From Nitrospirota bacterium (GTDB taxonomy: Bacteria; Nitrospirota; Thermodesulfovibrionia; UBA6902; DSMQ01): a stretch of 59,489 nucleotides of DNA. Location: positions 1-59,489 of the forward strand of contig JACRGX010000065.1 of NCBI GenBank assembly GCA_016212185.1, written 5' to 3'. Below the pieces are notes generated by a model that searched no databases, was not told the DNA's origin, and saw only the letters and a program-made list of their open reading frames with translations. The stretch's first letter is position 1; each line of letters starts with the position of its first letter. The position numbers were made by a program, and so were the translations under genes. Shown here in pieces: positions 35,353 to 43,703 of this stretch.

Positions 35353-35376
35353 AATATTTACCTCCGTTTTCGTCTT

Positions 35377-35829
35377 CTATTCTTCTTTTTTTATGATTTT
35401 TTTTGCAGTATCAAAAACACCTTCCTCGGCAAATGTAATTGCCGTCATGGCTCTTTCAATCTTTTCAGTGAATGCCTCTTTGATTTTGGCTACGAGAAGA
35501 TCAATGTCCGCAGGCTTCCGCAGGAAGTCAAATCCGCCGAGATTTTTTGCCTCTACGGCGTTTTTTTCCGTGCCGTGTCCTGTCAGGATAATGACCTGTA
35601 TGGCGGGTTTTATATTTTTTATTTCCCTAAGCACATCTATGCCGTGCAGTCCCGGCATTTTCAGGTCCAGGACAATCACATCAGGCTCTATTTTCTTTAT
35701 AAAAGATAAAGCCTGAGCGCCATCGTAAACCGTATCCACCACAAGCTCCCGCATTTTGAGCCGCTGTGCAAGAGTGTTTACAAAATCAACTTCGTCATCT
35801 ACGAGCAAGACTTTAATCGCCTTTTTCAT
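35377..35829 (-). CDS. Response regulator with FAEEG tail
   Basis: The 150-residue receiver has DD at 11-12, phospho-acceptor D55 (VLDLKMPG), ILTGHGT and RKPADI. The tail after the receiver reads IERAMTAITFAEEGVFDTAK and matches short segments in the 64-residue protein at 55284 and the stress-type protein at 55505. There is no output domain. It stands 46 nt below the degenerate kinase gene and 25 nt above the next receiver, in one run. Confidence 0.92.
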   Translation of the reverse strand: MKKAIKVLLVDDEVDFVNTLAQRLKMRELVVDTVYDGAQALSFIKKIEPDVIVLDLKMPGLHGIDVLREIKNIKPAIQVIILTGHGTEKNAVEAKNLGGFDFLRKPADIDLLVAKIKEAFTEKIERAMTAITFAEEGVFDTAKKIIKKEE

Positions 35830-35874
35830 CAGACCCCCCTTTCGTTTATTTTTTATTTGAGTATTTTAAAAAAT

Positions 35875-36558
35875 TTATTCGTCCTGTTGTCCGGAGTTTA
35901 AAAATACAGGGAGCGTAATTACTGTTGTTTCATCCCCGGTTTGACAGGAAATATCCCCTCCCATCTTATTAATTATCATATGCAAAACGCTCTTATCATA
36001 ACACACAGAATCTGCATTTGTTTCCTTGAAATCTCCCTTAGGGATAATGCTTATTGACACCGACCCGTTTGTATATGCTGTTTTTATAATTATCTTGCCG
36101 CCGTAATCCAGCAAGTCCATACTTTTTTCAAGGAGGCAGAAGATGAGAAACTGCAGTTTTGACGGACTGTTGTAAAGCGAGGGTATGTTTTGGGCAAAAT
36201 CTTTCTTAAAGCTGAGTTTTTTCTGATTGGCAGTTCTTTGAATAAGGCTAAGAAGTTCCTCCAGGCATTCGTTTAAGTTAAATGTGGACACGGACATATC
36301 CATTCTGTGTCCAAGGCGGTTGAGGTTTGTGCAGAGCAAAGATGTTTTTGTAATCTGATGCTCAACGGATTCAATGATTTTCAGACACTGCGCAGCATTA
36401 GGAGCTGTCTGCCCCAGTGTTATTAAATCCCCTATTAATCCGTTTGACTCTTTTATAATGGCAAGATGGTTTTTGATCTCATGAGTAAAGACCGAAAGCA
36501 CCTTAGCTATAAAGCTTAGCTGAGAGTCTGCCGGCATGTCTTCTTCCATGTGTTCCAT
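35875..36558 (-). CDS. Histidine-kinase-like protein with degenerate ATPase domain
   Basis: The 227-residue soluble protein has an H box with H26 (FTHEIKNHLAII), a dimerisation helix pair and an ATPase-like fold. The N-box Asn residues are missing (FCLLEKSMDLL where NLLxNA is expected) and there is no DxGxG. It may accept or pass phosphate (Spo0B-like) rather than bind ATP. The ATG at 36558 has AAGGA 8 nt upstream. An in-frame start at 36660 would translate a REP-like repeat (VIPAKAGIQ) and is rejected. Confidence 0.75.
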   Translation of the reverse strand: MEHMEEDMPADSQLSFIAKVLSVFTHEIKNHLAIIKESNGLIGDLITLGQTAPNAAQCLKIIESVEHQITKTSLLCTNLNRLGHRMDMSVSTFNLNECLEELLSLIQRTANQKKLSFKKDFAQNIPSLYNSPSKLQFLIFCLLEKSMDLLDYGGKIIIKTAYTNGSVSISIIPKGDFKETNADSVCYDKSVLHMIINKMGGDISCQTGDETTVITLPVFLNSGQQDE

Positions 36559-36577
36559 CTTATTATTCCTTATTTTC

Positions 36578-36654
36578 GTCATTCCGTCCCGACGCATCGG
36601 GAATGCGGAATCCAGAAAGTCGTTTTCCTGGATTCCCGCCTTCGCGGGAATGAC
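36578..36654. repeat. REP-like palindrome upstream of the kinase-like gene
   Basis: It runs from GTCATTCCGTCCC to CGCGGGAATGAC with inner arms (CCCGACGCATCGGG and CCCGCCTTCGCGGG). Translated, it would give the VIPAKAGIQ peptide often mis-annotated in such genomes. Confidence 0.85.
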
Positions 36655-36715
36655 ATACAAAGCAGTTATTTTATTTTGAATACCCCACCCCGAAAAATCG
36701 GGACTGCAGGGCGGT

Positions 36716-37090
36716 TCATTTTACACTGCGTTTTTTCATGGCATTGTCAATTTTTACAGTCAATTCATTTATCTCCACCGGTTTTAGAATATATTCAAAT
36801 ACCTCTGCTGTTATTTCCGGTTTCACATTGTCTGTCATCTGACCGGTCAGTATTATGACCTCAATAGCCGGGTTGAACTGTTTGACGATGCCGAGAAGTT
36901 CAAAGCCGTTCATCCCAGGTATTCTCAGGTCCAGCAATACAACGTCCAGCGGCTTGCTGCGCACAGCGGTAATAGCGTCTTCAGCGCAGTACACCGCCTT
37001 TGCTTCGTAATCGCGCAAAGTCAGCCTTTCTGCAAGGGTTGAGGCGAATTCCACCTCATCGTCAACTATAAGCACTTTGGCGCGGCTCAT
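36716..37090 (-). CDS. Single-domain response regulator
   Basis: The 124-residue receiver has DDE at 10-12, phospho-acceptor D54 (VLLDLRIPG), ILTGQMT and LKPVEI. It overlaps the upstream kinase by the ATGA of the shared stop and start, so the two are a cognate, translationally coupled pair. An in-frame ATG at 37102 is an alternative. There is no output domain, so it probably acts by protein contact. Confidence 0.9.
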   Translation of the reverse strand: MSRAKVLIVDDEVEFASTLAERLTLRDYEAKAVYCAEDAITAVRSKPLDVVLLDLRIPGMNGFELLGIVKQFNPAIEVIILTGQMTDNVKPEITAEVFEYILKPVEINELTVKIDNAMKKRSVK

Positions 37091-38553
37091 GCGGTTTTCC
37101 ATTCAGCCGGTTTCCCGTGCACCGGCAGTTCAATTGTAAAAGCTGTTCCTTGGCCCGCCTCGCTGTCAACGTAAATATTCCCACCCAAGTTATTTATAAT
37201 ACCATATGTGATAGAAAGACCAAGCCCGGTTCCTTTTTTCCTTTCCTTAGTCGTAAAAAAGGGTTCAAAGATGCGGTTTAAGTTTTCCGGCGGTATCCCG
37301 CATCCGGTATCTTTAATAGCTATTCTTACTGTGTCTTTATCTTTTAAATCTGTGGATATTGTTATAACTCCTCCTTCTTCAACAGCATCAATGGCATTTT
37401 TTATCAGATTAAGAAACACCTGCTGGAGCTGTCCACGGTCGCTCTTAACCGGAGGCATATTTTCCTGAAGATTTATTTCCAGACGTATGCTTCTGTAGAA
37501 CATCTCTTTTTCCATGAACTCTGAGGCTTCTTTAACTGTGCTATTGATATTGAAGGCCTCAAACGCAATATCAGATTTTCTTGCAAAACCGAGTATGCGG
37601 TGGGTAATTGTTTTACAGCGGTTTATGCTGTCAAGTATGGCGCTGATCAGTCCCAGGAACTTCTCTTTATTGCCGAAGTCCTCTGATATTTCAAGGATGT
37701 CCTTCATAAGGCCGGCTTTTTCATTGATTATGGCAATTGGGTTGTTTATCTCATGCGCCACTCCTGCAGAGAATTTTCCCAGTGTAGCGAGTTTTTCTGT
37801 TTCCACAAGCTGAGCCTGTTTCTCATTCAGTCTTGTTATAGCAAGTTTAAAGGCTCCCATGGTATCCCGCAATTTATCCTCCATGATGTTGACCGATGCG
37901 CTCAGAGATGCAAGCTCATCCCGGCCCCTGATTTTAATTTTTTCTGAAAAATCACCGGCTGCAATTTTCTTTGTTACCTCCTCAAGTTTTTTTATCGGCT
38001 CGGCAATACTTTTTGCAAGTCGTATATTTATAATTGCTCCAAGTACTACTACTATCAGTATGACAAATATAAGGAGACGGGAGGACAATTGCAGCCGTCT
38101 ATTTATATCGGCTCTTTCCTGCTTTGAAAAGGCATCTATAAAAGATTCTATCTGCCTTGCATCTGACCTCACGACGTCTATGGAATCCTGCTGTTTGAAG
38201 TTTTCTCCGATTCTGTTAATGTGCTGTTCGTATTCGGCTGTTGCCGCCAGTATCATTTCATAGTTGGCTTCCCCTAATTCCTTTACCATTTCGCCCTTAA
38301 TGCTGAGTATATGTTTTTTAAAAATCTCAAGATAGTTTTTGAGTTCTCCCATGCTGCTCTTGTCCTTATACAGCAGGAGATTTTTCTCGTATCTCCTTAC
38401 CTCAAGAAGGGCATTGGTTATATCATCAGCCGTCTCAACAAACTTTAGTCCCTTTGTAATTGTGCGTAATTCATTGTATGTAAAAAACCCGCCCATTACA
38501 GCGAGTAATATGTAGAAACTAACGGCAAGGTGTAGTTTGTCGCGTATTTTCAT
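37087..38553 (-). CDS. Membrane sensor histidine kinase (4HB/HBM-type sensor, HAMP)
   Basis: The 488-residue kinase has TM1 (about 8-27), a helical external sensor with LLEVRRYEKNLLLYKDKSS, TM2 (about 157-177), HAMP, and HisKA with the phospho-His in SAGVAHEINNPIAII. The full ATPase has N box LIKNAIDAVEEGG, G1 DTGCGIPPENL, F box and GTGLGLSITYGI. The sensor motif RRxEKNxxLY also occurs in the kinase at 57579, so both may sense related ligands. It is coupled to the receiver at 36716. Confidence 0.93.
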   Translation of the reverse strand: MKIRDKLHLAVSFYILLAVMGGFFTYNELRTITKGLKFVETADDITNALLEVRRYEKNLLLYKDKSSMGELKNYLEIFKKHILSIKGEMVKELGEANYEMILAATAEYEQHINRIGENFKQQDSIDVVRSDARQIESFIDAFSKQERADINRRLQLSSRLLIFVILIVVVLGAIINIRLAKSIAEPIKKLEEVTKKIAAGDFSEKIKIRGRDELASLSASVNIMEDKLRDTMGAFKLAITRLNEKQAQLVETEKLATLGKFSAGVAHEINNPIAIINEKAGLMKDILEISEDFGNKEKFLGLISAILDSINRCKTITHRILGFARKSDIAFEAFNINSTVKEASEFMEKEMFYRSIRLEINLQENMPPVKSDRGQLQQVFLNLIKNAIDAVEEGGVITISTDLKDKDTVRIAIKDTGCGIPPENLNRIFEPFFTTKERKKGTGLGLSITYGIINNLGGNIYVDSEAGQGTAFTIELPVHGKPAEWKTA

Positions 38554-38658
38554 ATCCGATAAAGTTTAATAGTTTGGGGTGTTTTTTCTCAAGTGTTAAT
38601 TAAATAGCACCATGACTCATGGTGTTGAGTTTCTTGAATTCTATGTTATTATTTCCTT

Positions 38659-38707
38659 GTCATTCCCGTGGAAGTCCCGAACAAGTCGGGGCTTCCGCAG
38701 GAATGAC
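38659..38707. repeat. Short REP-like palindrome
   Basis: It begins GTCATTCCCGTGGAAGTCCC and ends TTCCGCAGGAATGAC, with inner arms around CCCGAACAAGTCGGG. It lies between NhaD and the kinase gene. Confidence 0.8.
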
Positions 38708-38719
38708 AACTTTTTACAA

Positions 38720-40000
38720 TCAGTGCAGAAGATTGTACTGAATGATATACGCTGCCACGCCGCAGAAATACCCGGCAAAGGCAAGCGGTCCGATACGGCG
38801 TGCATACCAGAAAAACTCTATCTTTTCAAGCCCCATGGCAGCCACGCCCGCAGCCGAGCCGATTATCAGGATGGAGCCTCCGGTGCCTGCGCAGTAAGCC
38901 ATGAACTCCCAAAGGAATGAGTCCGGAGGGAACTGGGTTAAGGGGTACATGCCCATGGAAGCGGCAACCAGTGGAATATTATCTATGACAGCGGAACAAA
39001 GGCCGATAATAATGACGATAAGAGACTGGTTGCCGAGTTTGGCGTCAAGCCACCCGGCAAGGGCAGGGAGCATACCGTTAGCGGAAAGGGCAGCCACGGC
39101 AAGCAGGATGCCGATGAAGAACACTACAGATGCCATATCAATGCGTTTGAGCGCTTTGGATAGAGTGAGGTGTTCCTTCACTTCTGAAGGCTTTTCACGA
39201 TGCAGTATATTACCCGTCAGCCATAGCACGCCGAGGGCAAACAAAATGCCGAGGTATGGGGGTAAATGCGTAACTGCCTTGAATATCGGAACGAAAATCA
39301 GGGAGCCCATGCCCATAAAGAACATAAAGGTTTTCTCAAACTGAGAGGTGGCAGAGGCGCCGTTTTCAACTGTGTCTGGAGGCACGACATTTCCCTTGAG
39401 GAAAAAGGATGCAATGACAAGAGGAACCAGCAAATTAATAGTGGAAGAAATCCAGAGTCCCTTCATTATATTGCCCGTGGTTATTTGTCCGCCTATCCAG
39501 AGCATGGTAGTAGTCACATCGCCGATGGGGGTCCAGGCGCCGCCGGCATTGGCGGCGATGACGATGATACCCGCAAAGAAGAGACGCTGCTTATGGTCTT
39601 TAAGCAGGCGCTTCATTAAAGCGACCATCACAATAGTTGTAGTCATGTTATCTAAAATGGAAGACAGGTAAAAGGAGATGAAGCCTATTATCCAGAGCAG
39701 GCTTGACAGTTTCGTTGCCTTAATGCGTGAGGTGATGACCTCAAAACCTCCGTGAGAGTCAGTCACTTCTACAATGGTCATGGCGCAAATCAGGAAGAAT
39801 ACGATTGCCGCTGTTTCAGCCAGCTTTTCCGTGAGCTGATGGCTGACGCCTTCAACGCCTGCCGGACTTGCAAAGGAGTATAGGGTCCACATTAAGCCCG
39901 CGGCAATCAGCGCTGTGGCGGATTTATTGATTTTGATAGGGTGCTCAAGGGCAATCATTGAGTAGGCTAATACGAATACAATTGCGACCAGGGTCATCAT
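38720..40000 (-). CDS. nhaD: NhaD-type Na+/H+ antiporter
   Basis: The 426-residue protein has about twelve spans. It has the NhaD signature: an early LEHPIKINKSATALIAAG, the DSHGGFEVI loop, SSILDNMTTTIVMVALM and GGAWTPIGDVTTTMLW, with buried acidic residues for cation binding, then AVIDNIPLVAASMGMY. It exchanges Na+ for H+ and supports pH and sodium balance. GGAGG lies 9 nt before the ATG. It is the last gene of the GntR-CBS-DASS-carbonic anhydrase-NhaD run, where it could recycle sodium taken in by the DASS symporter. Confidence 0.92.
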   Translation of the reverse strand: MMTLVAIVFVLAYSMIALEHPIKINKSATALIAAGLMWTLYSFASPAGVEGVSHQLTEKLAETAAIVFFLICAMTIVEVTDSHGGFEVITSRIKATKLSSLLWIIGFISFYLSSILDNMTTTIVMVALMKRLLKDHKQRLFFAGIIVIAANAGGAWTPIGDVTTTMLWIGGQITTGNIMKGLWISSTINLLVPLVIASFFLKGNVVPPDTVENGASATSQFEKTFMFFMGMGSLIFVPIFKAVTHLPPYLGILFALGVLWLTGNILHREKPSEVKEHLTLSKALKRIDMASVVFFIGILLAVAALSANGMLPALAGWLDAKLGNQSLIVIIIGLCSAVIDNIPLVAASMGMYPLTQFPPDSFLWEFMAYCAGTGGSILIIGSAAGVAAMGLEKIEFFWYARRIGPLAFAGYFCGVAAYIIQYNLLH

Positions 40001-40015
40001 AGGATTAATCCTCCG

Positions 40016-40729
40016 TTAAAATTTTATTTCCTCTCTTACGTTATTTACGACTACGTAGCCCGAGACATTCCCTACATAGTTAGTGTCAGGTCCGTGTATC
40101 TGAATGCCTGTCAGAAGGGCGTAATCGCTTTTAGCCTTGTCAATAATTGTGTTTATCGCATGCTCAAGGTCTTTTTGTATAACCCGCTGCGTTATTTTTG
40201 TCAATTCAAGCAGGTCCGGGATATGACCGTAAGGTATCTCCCGCAGGAGACGCCTCTTAAGCAGGCTCTGCTCAAGGTCTATGTCGTCCATTGAAAGATT
40301 TAATGAACCCGTTGTCATTTCCTTCTGAAATGCGCACAGGGCGCCGCATGCGGTGGACTCTTCCTCTCTTCCGGTGCGCATGCAGGCGCCGAGCCGTCCG
40401 TCCTTGTCAATTGCAATGTGGGGCAGGGCAAAGTAGACATAGCGCTCCCTGCCGTTCACATTCGGGGCATGGTGCATTGCGGCTGCCAGACCGGTCTGAC
40501 CGGCAAAAAACATACCTCCGAGGCTTGAAAGATTGAATGCCTCACCCCAGATGTGTTTGATAACACTGCGCAGTGATTGTGAGATTTCATCCCTGCAAAT
40601 GCATACAGAGGCGATTGAGTTTTCATCGCTGAACCCTAATTCTTTAAGCACGGCGTATGTTTTTTTAACGAAATCAACCTCAGTGTATATGCTGTCAAAA
40701 TACTTTTTTAAAATATTTTCATAATCCAC
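40016..40729 (-). CDS. LCIB/LCIC-type (theta-class) carbonic anhydrase
   Basis: The 237-residue protein matches the limiting-CO2-inducible B/C carbonic anhydrase domain. It has C45-R-D-E in SVCICRDEIS, WGEAFNLSSLGGMFFAGQTG, AAAMHHAPNVNGRERYVYFA, H104 in LPHIAID and C128 in STACGAL. The Cys/His/Cys spacing fits the zinc site, and D47 fits the Asp of beta-CA-like sites. It would interconvert CO2 and bicarbonate. The start is GTG behind AGGAGAG. It sits 13 nt below a DASS anion symporter and 15 nt above nhaD, so a role in handling bicarbonate with those transporters is likely. Confidence 0.82.
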   Translation of the reverse strand: MDYENILKKYFDSIYTEVDFVKKTYAVLKELGFSDENSIASVCICRDEISQSLRSVIKHIWGEAFNLSSLGGMFFAGQTGLAAAMHHAPNVNGRERYVYFALPHIAIDKDGRLGACMRTGREEESTACGALCAFQKEMTTGSLNLSMDDIDLEQSLLKRRLLREIPYGHIPDLLELTKITQRVIQKDLEHAINTIIDKAKSDYALLTGIQIHGPDTNYVGNVSGYVVVNNVREEIKF

Positions 40730-40742
40730 TTACTCTCTCCTC

Positions 40743-42260
40743 TTACTTTAACACCGTCGGCATTCCCAAAATCGGCCATAACGAGAGTATAAGCGCGCCG
40801 ATTATTACGACTAAGACCACACTCAGCAATATTCCGTGCTTGAAAAACTCTCCGGTTGAAAATTGTTTAGATTCATAAGCGATTGCATTCGGGGCGGCTC
40901 CGATAAGAAGCACAAAAGGCATTCCCGCTGTAGCGAGCGATGCATAGAAAATTACATCAGGCGAGACGCCGAGATATCCTGCTATAACGAGCGATACAGG
41001 GAGTGAAATGGCTATTGCCGCCACATTCATAATGAAGTTTGTCATTATAAGGACAAATGTTGCGATGCTTAGAATAAAAACAAGCCAGTGCGCATTCTGG
41101 AACATGACAAGCCAGTTAACAGCCATCCACTGCGCGGCGCCTGTTTTCCACAGGCAAAAACCAATGCTCATAGCGCCGCTGAAAAGGAGGATAATGTTCC
41201 AGGGGATTTCTTCAAGCTCTTTGACCGTGAGTATCTTAAAAATAAAGAATATGAGTGTTGATATAAGAATTAATGCCGCCCTGTCCATGGACTTTAATGC
41301 CGGCACAAAAGACTGCAGGGACATGATTATTACAACGCTGATGACGGTTATGATTACAAACTTCTCGTTTTTGGTCATGGGACCCAGCTCTTTGGAGAGT
41401 TTTTTGACCTTTTCCTTTAGGCCGGAAATGACATCCTTTTCCGGCTTTAGGAATATCATCAGATAGCCCCATATCAGAAAGACCATCAGCCATCCGAGGA
41501 AGAACATGTATTTGCTGAGCTCAAAAAAACCAATGTCCCTGCCGGTAAATTCCTTAAACATTCCCGCGCCTGCCGCCGCGCGCGCAGAGCCTAAGAATGT
41601 AATGATGCTCCCCGCGCCTGCCGCATAAGCCATGCCGATGAAAAGCGCTTTGCCGAAGTTTGTCTGTTTGTCGCCTTCGCCGTAGAGCGCATAAATAGCC
41701 AGCAGAATCGGGAAGACGGTTGCCGCCGCAGCCGTATGCGCCATGAGATGCGCAAGCCCTGCGGTTACTACAAGCGCGCCTAATAATATCATGCTGGTTT
41801 TTTCTCCTACTATTTCCAGCATTTTATACGCAAGGCGTTTTGTTAGTCCGGTTGTTGAAAATGCCAGACCCACAACAACAGAGCCGAAGATGAACATAAC
41901 GGACGGGTCCATAAAGTCCTTGAAGGCGTCTTTTGCAGAGCGGATGCTGAATAACGCCTGAAACACGCCGATTGCTATGGACGTAATACCGATCGGCAAT
42001 ACCTCAAAAACCCACCATACTCCTGCCATTGCAAACAGGGCAATGGCTCCTTTCCCCTCGTTTGATAAAGGGAATGCCTTGCCTGCGGGGTCCACGGCAT
42101 CTTTCCACGATGGCATAAAATAGATAAGAAGGAAAAGTCCCAGTCCCAGCAAGATGAAAAATACACGCTTCCATTCAAACGGGATTTTTGGAGCTGCAAT
42201 TACTATATCTTTCGGAGGCTCCGGCAATCCCCGAGTTTTTTTAATATCTTTATCTGTCAT
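40743..42260 (-). CDS. DASS/SLC13-family sodium:anion symporter
   Basis: The 505-residue protein has about twelve spans and a basic N-terminal tail. DASS marks include the VWWVFEVLPIGITSIAIGVF start, the first substrate-loop region GSARAAAGAGMF and the late GAAPNAIAYESKQF signature. Relatives carry dicarboxylates, sulfate or other anions with Na+. Next to a carbonic anhydrase and NhaD, bicarbonate is an attractive substrate, but this is inference. AAAGGAGG precedes the ATG. It lies 13 nt below the CBS gene. Confidence 0.9.
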   Translation of the reverse strand: MTDKDIKKTRGLPEPPKDIVIAAPKIPFEWKRVFFILLGLGLFLLIYFMPSWKDAVDPAGKAFPLSNEGKGAIALFAMAGVWWVFEVLPIGITSIAIGVFQALFSIRSAKDAFKDFMDPSVMFIFGSVVVGLAFSTTGLTKRLAYKMLEIVGEKTSMILLGALVVTAGLAHLMAHTAAAATVFPILLAIYALYGEGDKQTNFGKALFIGMAYAAGAGSIITFLGSARAAAGAGMFKEFTGRDIGFFELSKYMFFLGWLMVFLIWGYLMIFLKPEKDVISGLKEKVKKLSKELGPMTKNEKFVIITVISVVIIMSLQSFVPALKSMDRAALILISTLIFFIFKILTVKELEEIPWNIILLFSGAMSIGFCLWKTGAAQWMAVNWLVMFQNAHWLVFILSIATFVLIMTNFIMNVAAIAISLPVSLVIAGYLGVSPDVIFYASLATAGMPFVLLIGAAPNAIAYESKQFSTGEFFKHGILLSVVLVVIIGALILSLWPILGMPTVLK

Positions 42261-42273
42261 TATATTGCCTCCT

Positions 42274-42795
42274 TTATCCCTTTAAAATAATGTTGGAAAT
42301 TTCATCAAATATCTCTATCAGTCTGACCACGCCGACAAGCTTCTTTTTGTTTTCCAGAACGGGCAGTAAAACCAAATCATTATGAAGCATAAGATACGCC
42401 GCTTTGGTAATGGGATCGCCGGGCTCAACAAAGACCTTAGCGGGAACCATGACTTCGCTTATCGGTTTTTCAGACAGTTCTCTGGACTTTTCATCAAAAA
42501 ATGTATCCCATAAAAGAGACAACCCTGCCTCATTCTCCGCCGGAACCTGCGCCTTTGCGGTAGGCTTCAGGAATTTCGGCTCAAGCCCTTTCAGAATATC
42601 CTTAAGACTCAAGGTGCCCACGAGGTTATACTTTTCGTCAAAGACCAGTATTGCCAGAGGCCGGATACATTTCTCATCAACAAGCAATGACTTTTTGGTA
42701 ACCCCCATAGCTTGTTTTATTGAAAACCAGTAGGGGATATGAGGAAACTCAAAAACGTCCATCATCAAATCCTGTACAACTTTACTTTGTGACAT
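42274..42795 (-). CDS. CBS-domain protein of the transporter cluster
   Basis: The 173-residue soluble protein has two CBS-like halves. Residues 1-80 contain VVQDLMMDVFEFPHIPYWFS and VGTLSLKDILKG. Residues 100-170 contain ISEVMVPAKVFVEPGDPITKAAYLMLHNDLVLLPV and VGVVRLIEIFDEI. Such proteins gate transporters or sense adenine nucleotides. AGGAGG precedes the ATG. It lies between the GntR gene and the DASS transporter, so a regulatory role for that transporter is likely. Confidence 0.85.
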   Translation of the reverse strand: MSQSKVVQDLMMDVFEFPHIPYWFSIKQAMGVTKKSLLVDEKCIRPLAILVFDEKYNLVGTLSLKDILKGLEPKFLKPTAKAQVPAENEAGLSLLWDTFFDEKSRELSEKPISEVMVPAKVFVEPGDPITKAAYLMLHNDLVLLPVLENKKKLVGVVRLIEIFDEISNIILKG

Positions 42796-42854
42796 AAGTC
42801 CTCCTTTTTTATAGTGTCAGTTTTTAGTGTTGGTTACTACGACTATTTACTGTT

Positions 42855-43595
42855 TTACGACACCTTTCGTTCAAGTTCTAAAAAGAATCTAAACCGTTCC
42901 GGCTGTTTAATGGACCGCGTATATTGTATCTGAATTTCACCTGAATAAAAAAATTGTTCTATAAGCAGTGCGGCAGAGCCTTCCTGTAATTCCAATAAGC
43001 TGGATTCTTCGGCGCTGAGATATGCAATTCCAATGTAGCCTTTGACCTTGGTAATCTTTATGCTGTATTTTTTTTCAAGGACTTCAAGCAGGGAATTATT
43101 TTCTAAATCCTCATCTAAGAGCGGAGGACAAATATGATGCGGTATGTATGTTTCCTGCAGTAAAACAGGCTCATTGTCCACGAGGCGCAGTCTTTTCAGG
43201 TAAATCACATGCTTATCATCGTGAACATCTAATTTTAAACTTATGTCGTCTGTCGGCATCATTACTGTCTGTGCAAGCACCTTTGTAGTAAAAATTATTC
43301 CTGCCTCAAGCATTAATTCCTTAAAACTTGTCAGCATGGAAAGACCTTCGGGGATAATCCTCTTGCATACAAAGGTCCCTTTGCCCTGCTGTCGTCTGAG
43401 ATAACCTTGCCTTACCATCTCAGAGATTGCAAGCCGCACAGTTGCCTTACTTATTTCATATGTTTTGCATAGTTCTTCTTCTGTGGGTATCTGGGTATAA
43501 ACACTCCATTCCCCGCTCTCAATTTTCCCCCTTAATATTTCATAGAGCTGGACGTAAAGTTTCAGGGGGTGCTCTCTGTCAATTAGTTTTTCCAT
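42855..43595 (-). CDS. GntR/HutC-family regulator (UTRA domain), first copy
   Basis: The 246-residue regulator has an N-terminal winged helix with SGEWSVYTQIPTEEELCKTY, EISKATVRLAISEMVRQGYL and RRQQGKGTFV, then a UTRA effector domain. It is a paralog of 52175-52933. It has a perfect consensus promoter overlapped by an 18-bp palindrome, so it probably represses itself and perhaps the divergent PEP-synthase-like gene and the downstream CBS-DASS-carbonic anhydrase-NhaD run. The ligand is unknown; UTRA proteins usually bind small organic metabolites. Confidence 0.92.
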   Translation of the reverse strand: MEKLIDREHPLKLYVQLYEILRGKIESGEWSVYTQIPTEEELCKTYEISKATVRLAISEMVRQGYLRRQQGKGTFVCKRIIPEGLSMLTSFKELMLEAGIIFTTKVLAQTVMMPTDDISLKLDVHDDKHVIYLKRLRLVDNEPVLLQETYIPHHICPPLLDEDLENNSLLEVLEKKYSIKITKVKGYIGIAYLSAEESSLLELQEGSAALLIEQFFYSGEIQIQYTRSIKQPERFRFFLELERKVS

Positions 43596-43605
43596 TTTGG
43601 TAGCT

Positions 43606-43653
43606 GGTTATGTTATTATAATGTTATGCCTTATTCATTATAATAACATAACC
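43606..43653. promoter_or_regulatory. 18-bp perfect palindrome, likely GntR operator
   Basis: GGTTATGTTATTATAATG at 43606-43623 is the exact reverse complement of 43636-43653, with a 12-nt spacer. It overlaps the -10 box and part of the spacer of the gntR promoter. The core TATTATAATGTTATG recurs with one change before the second gntR at 52947-52961. Confidence 0.8.
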
Positions 43654-43665
43654 TTTGCTTGTCAA
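43637..43665 (-). promoter_or_regulatory. Consensus sigma-70 promoter of the first gntR
   Basis: On the minus strand TTGACA (43665-43660), 17 nt, TATAAT (43642-43637): perfect hexamers and spacing. Transcription would begin near 43630. Confidence 0.85.
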
Positions 43666-43703
43666 GAGTTTTTTTATAAGGTAATTTTGAGGTATAATTA
43701 AAC

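Noticed and set aside
34898-35716. Long plus-strand open frame of 272 codons
   Set aside because: It is the antisense shadow of two receiver genes with full catalytic motifs on the minus strand; it has a Ser/Phe-rich composition and no ribosome site.
36559-36660. N-terminal extension VIPAKAGIQ of the kinase-like gene
   Set aside because: It is a translation of the REP element at 36578-36654; a proper ribosome site lies before 36558.
43693-43698. TATAAT just before the PEP-synthase-like start as a -10 box
   Set aside because: It lies 5 nt before the ATG and lacks a -35 box at 17 nt; GAGG beside it better explains the site as a ribosome-binding region.
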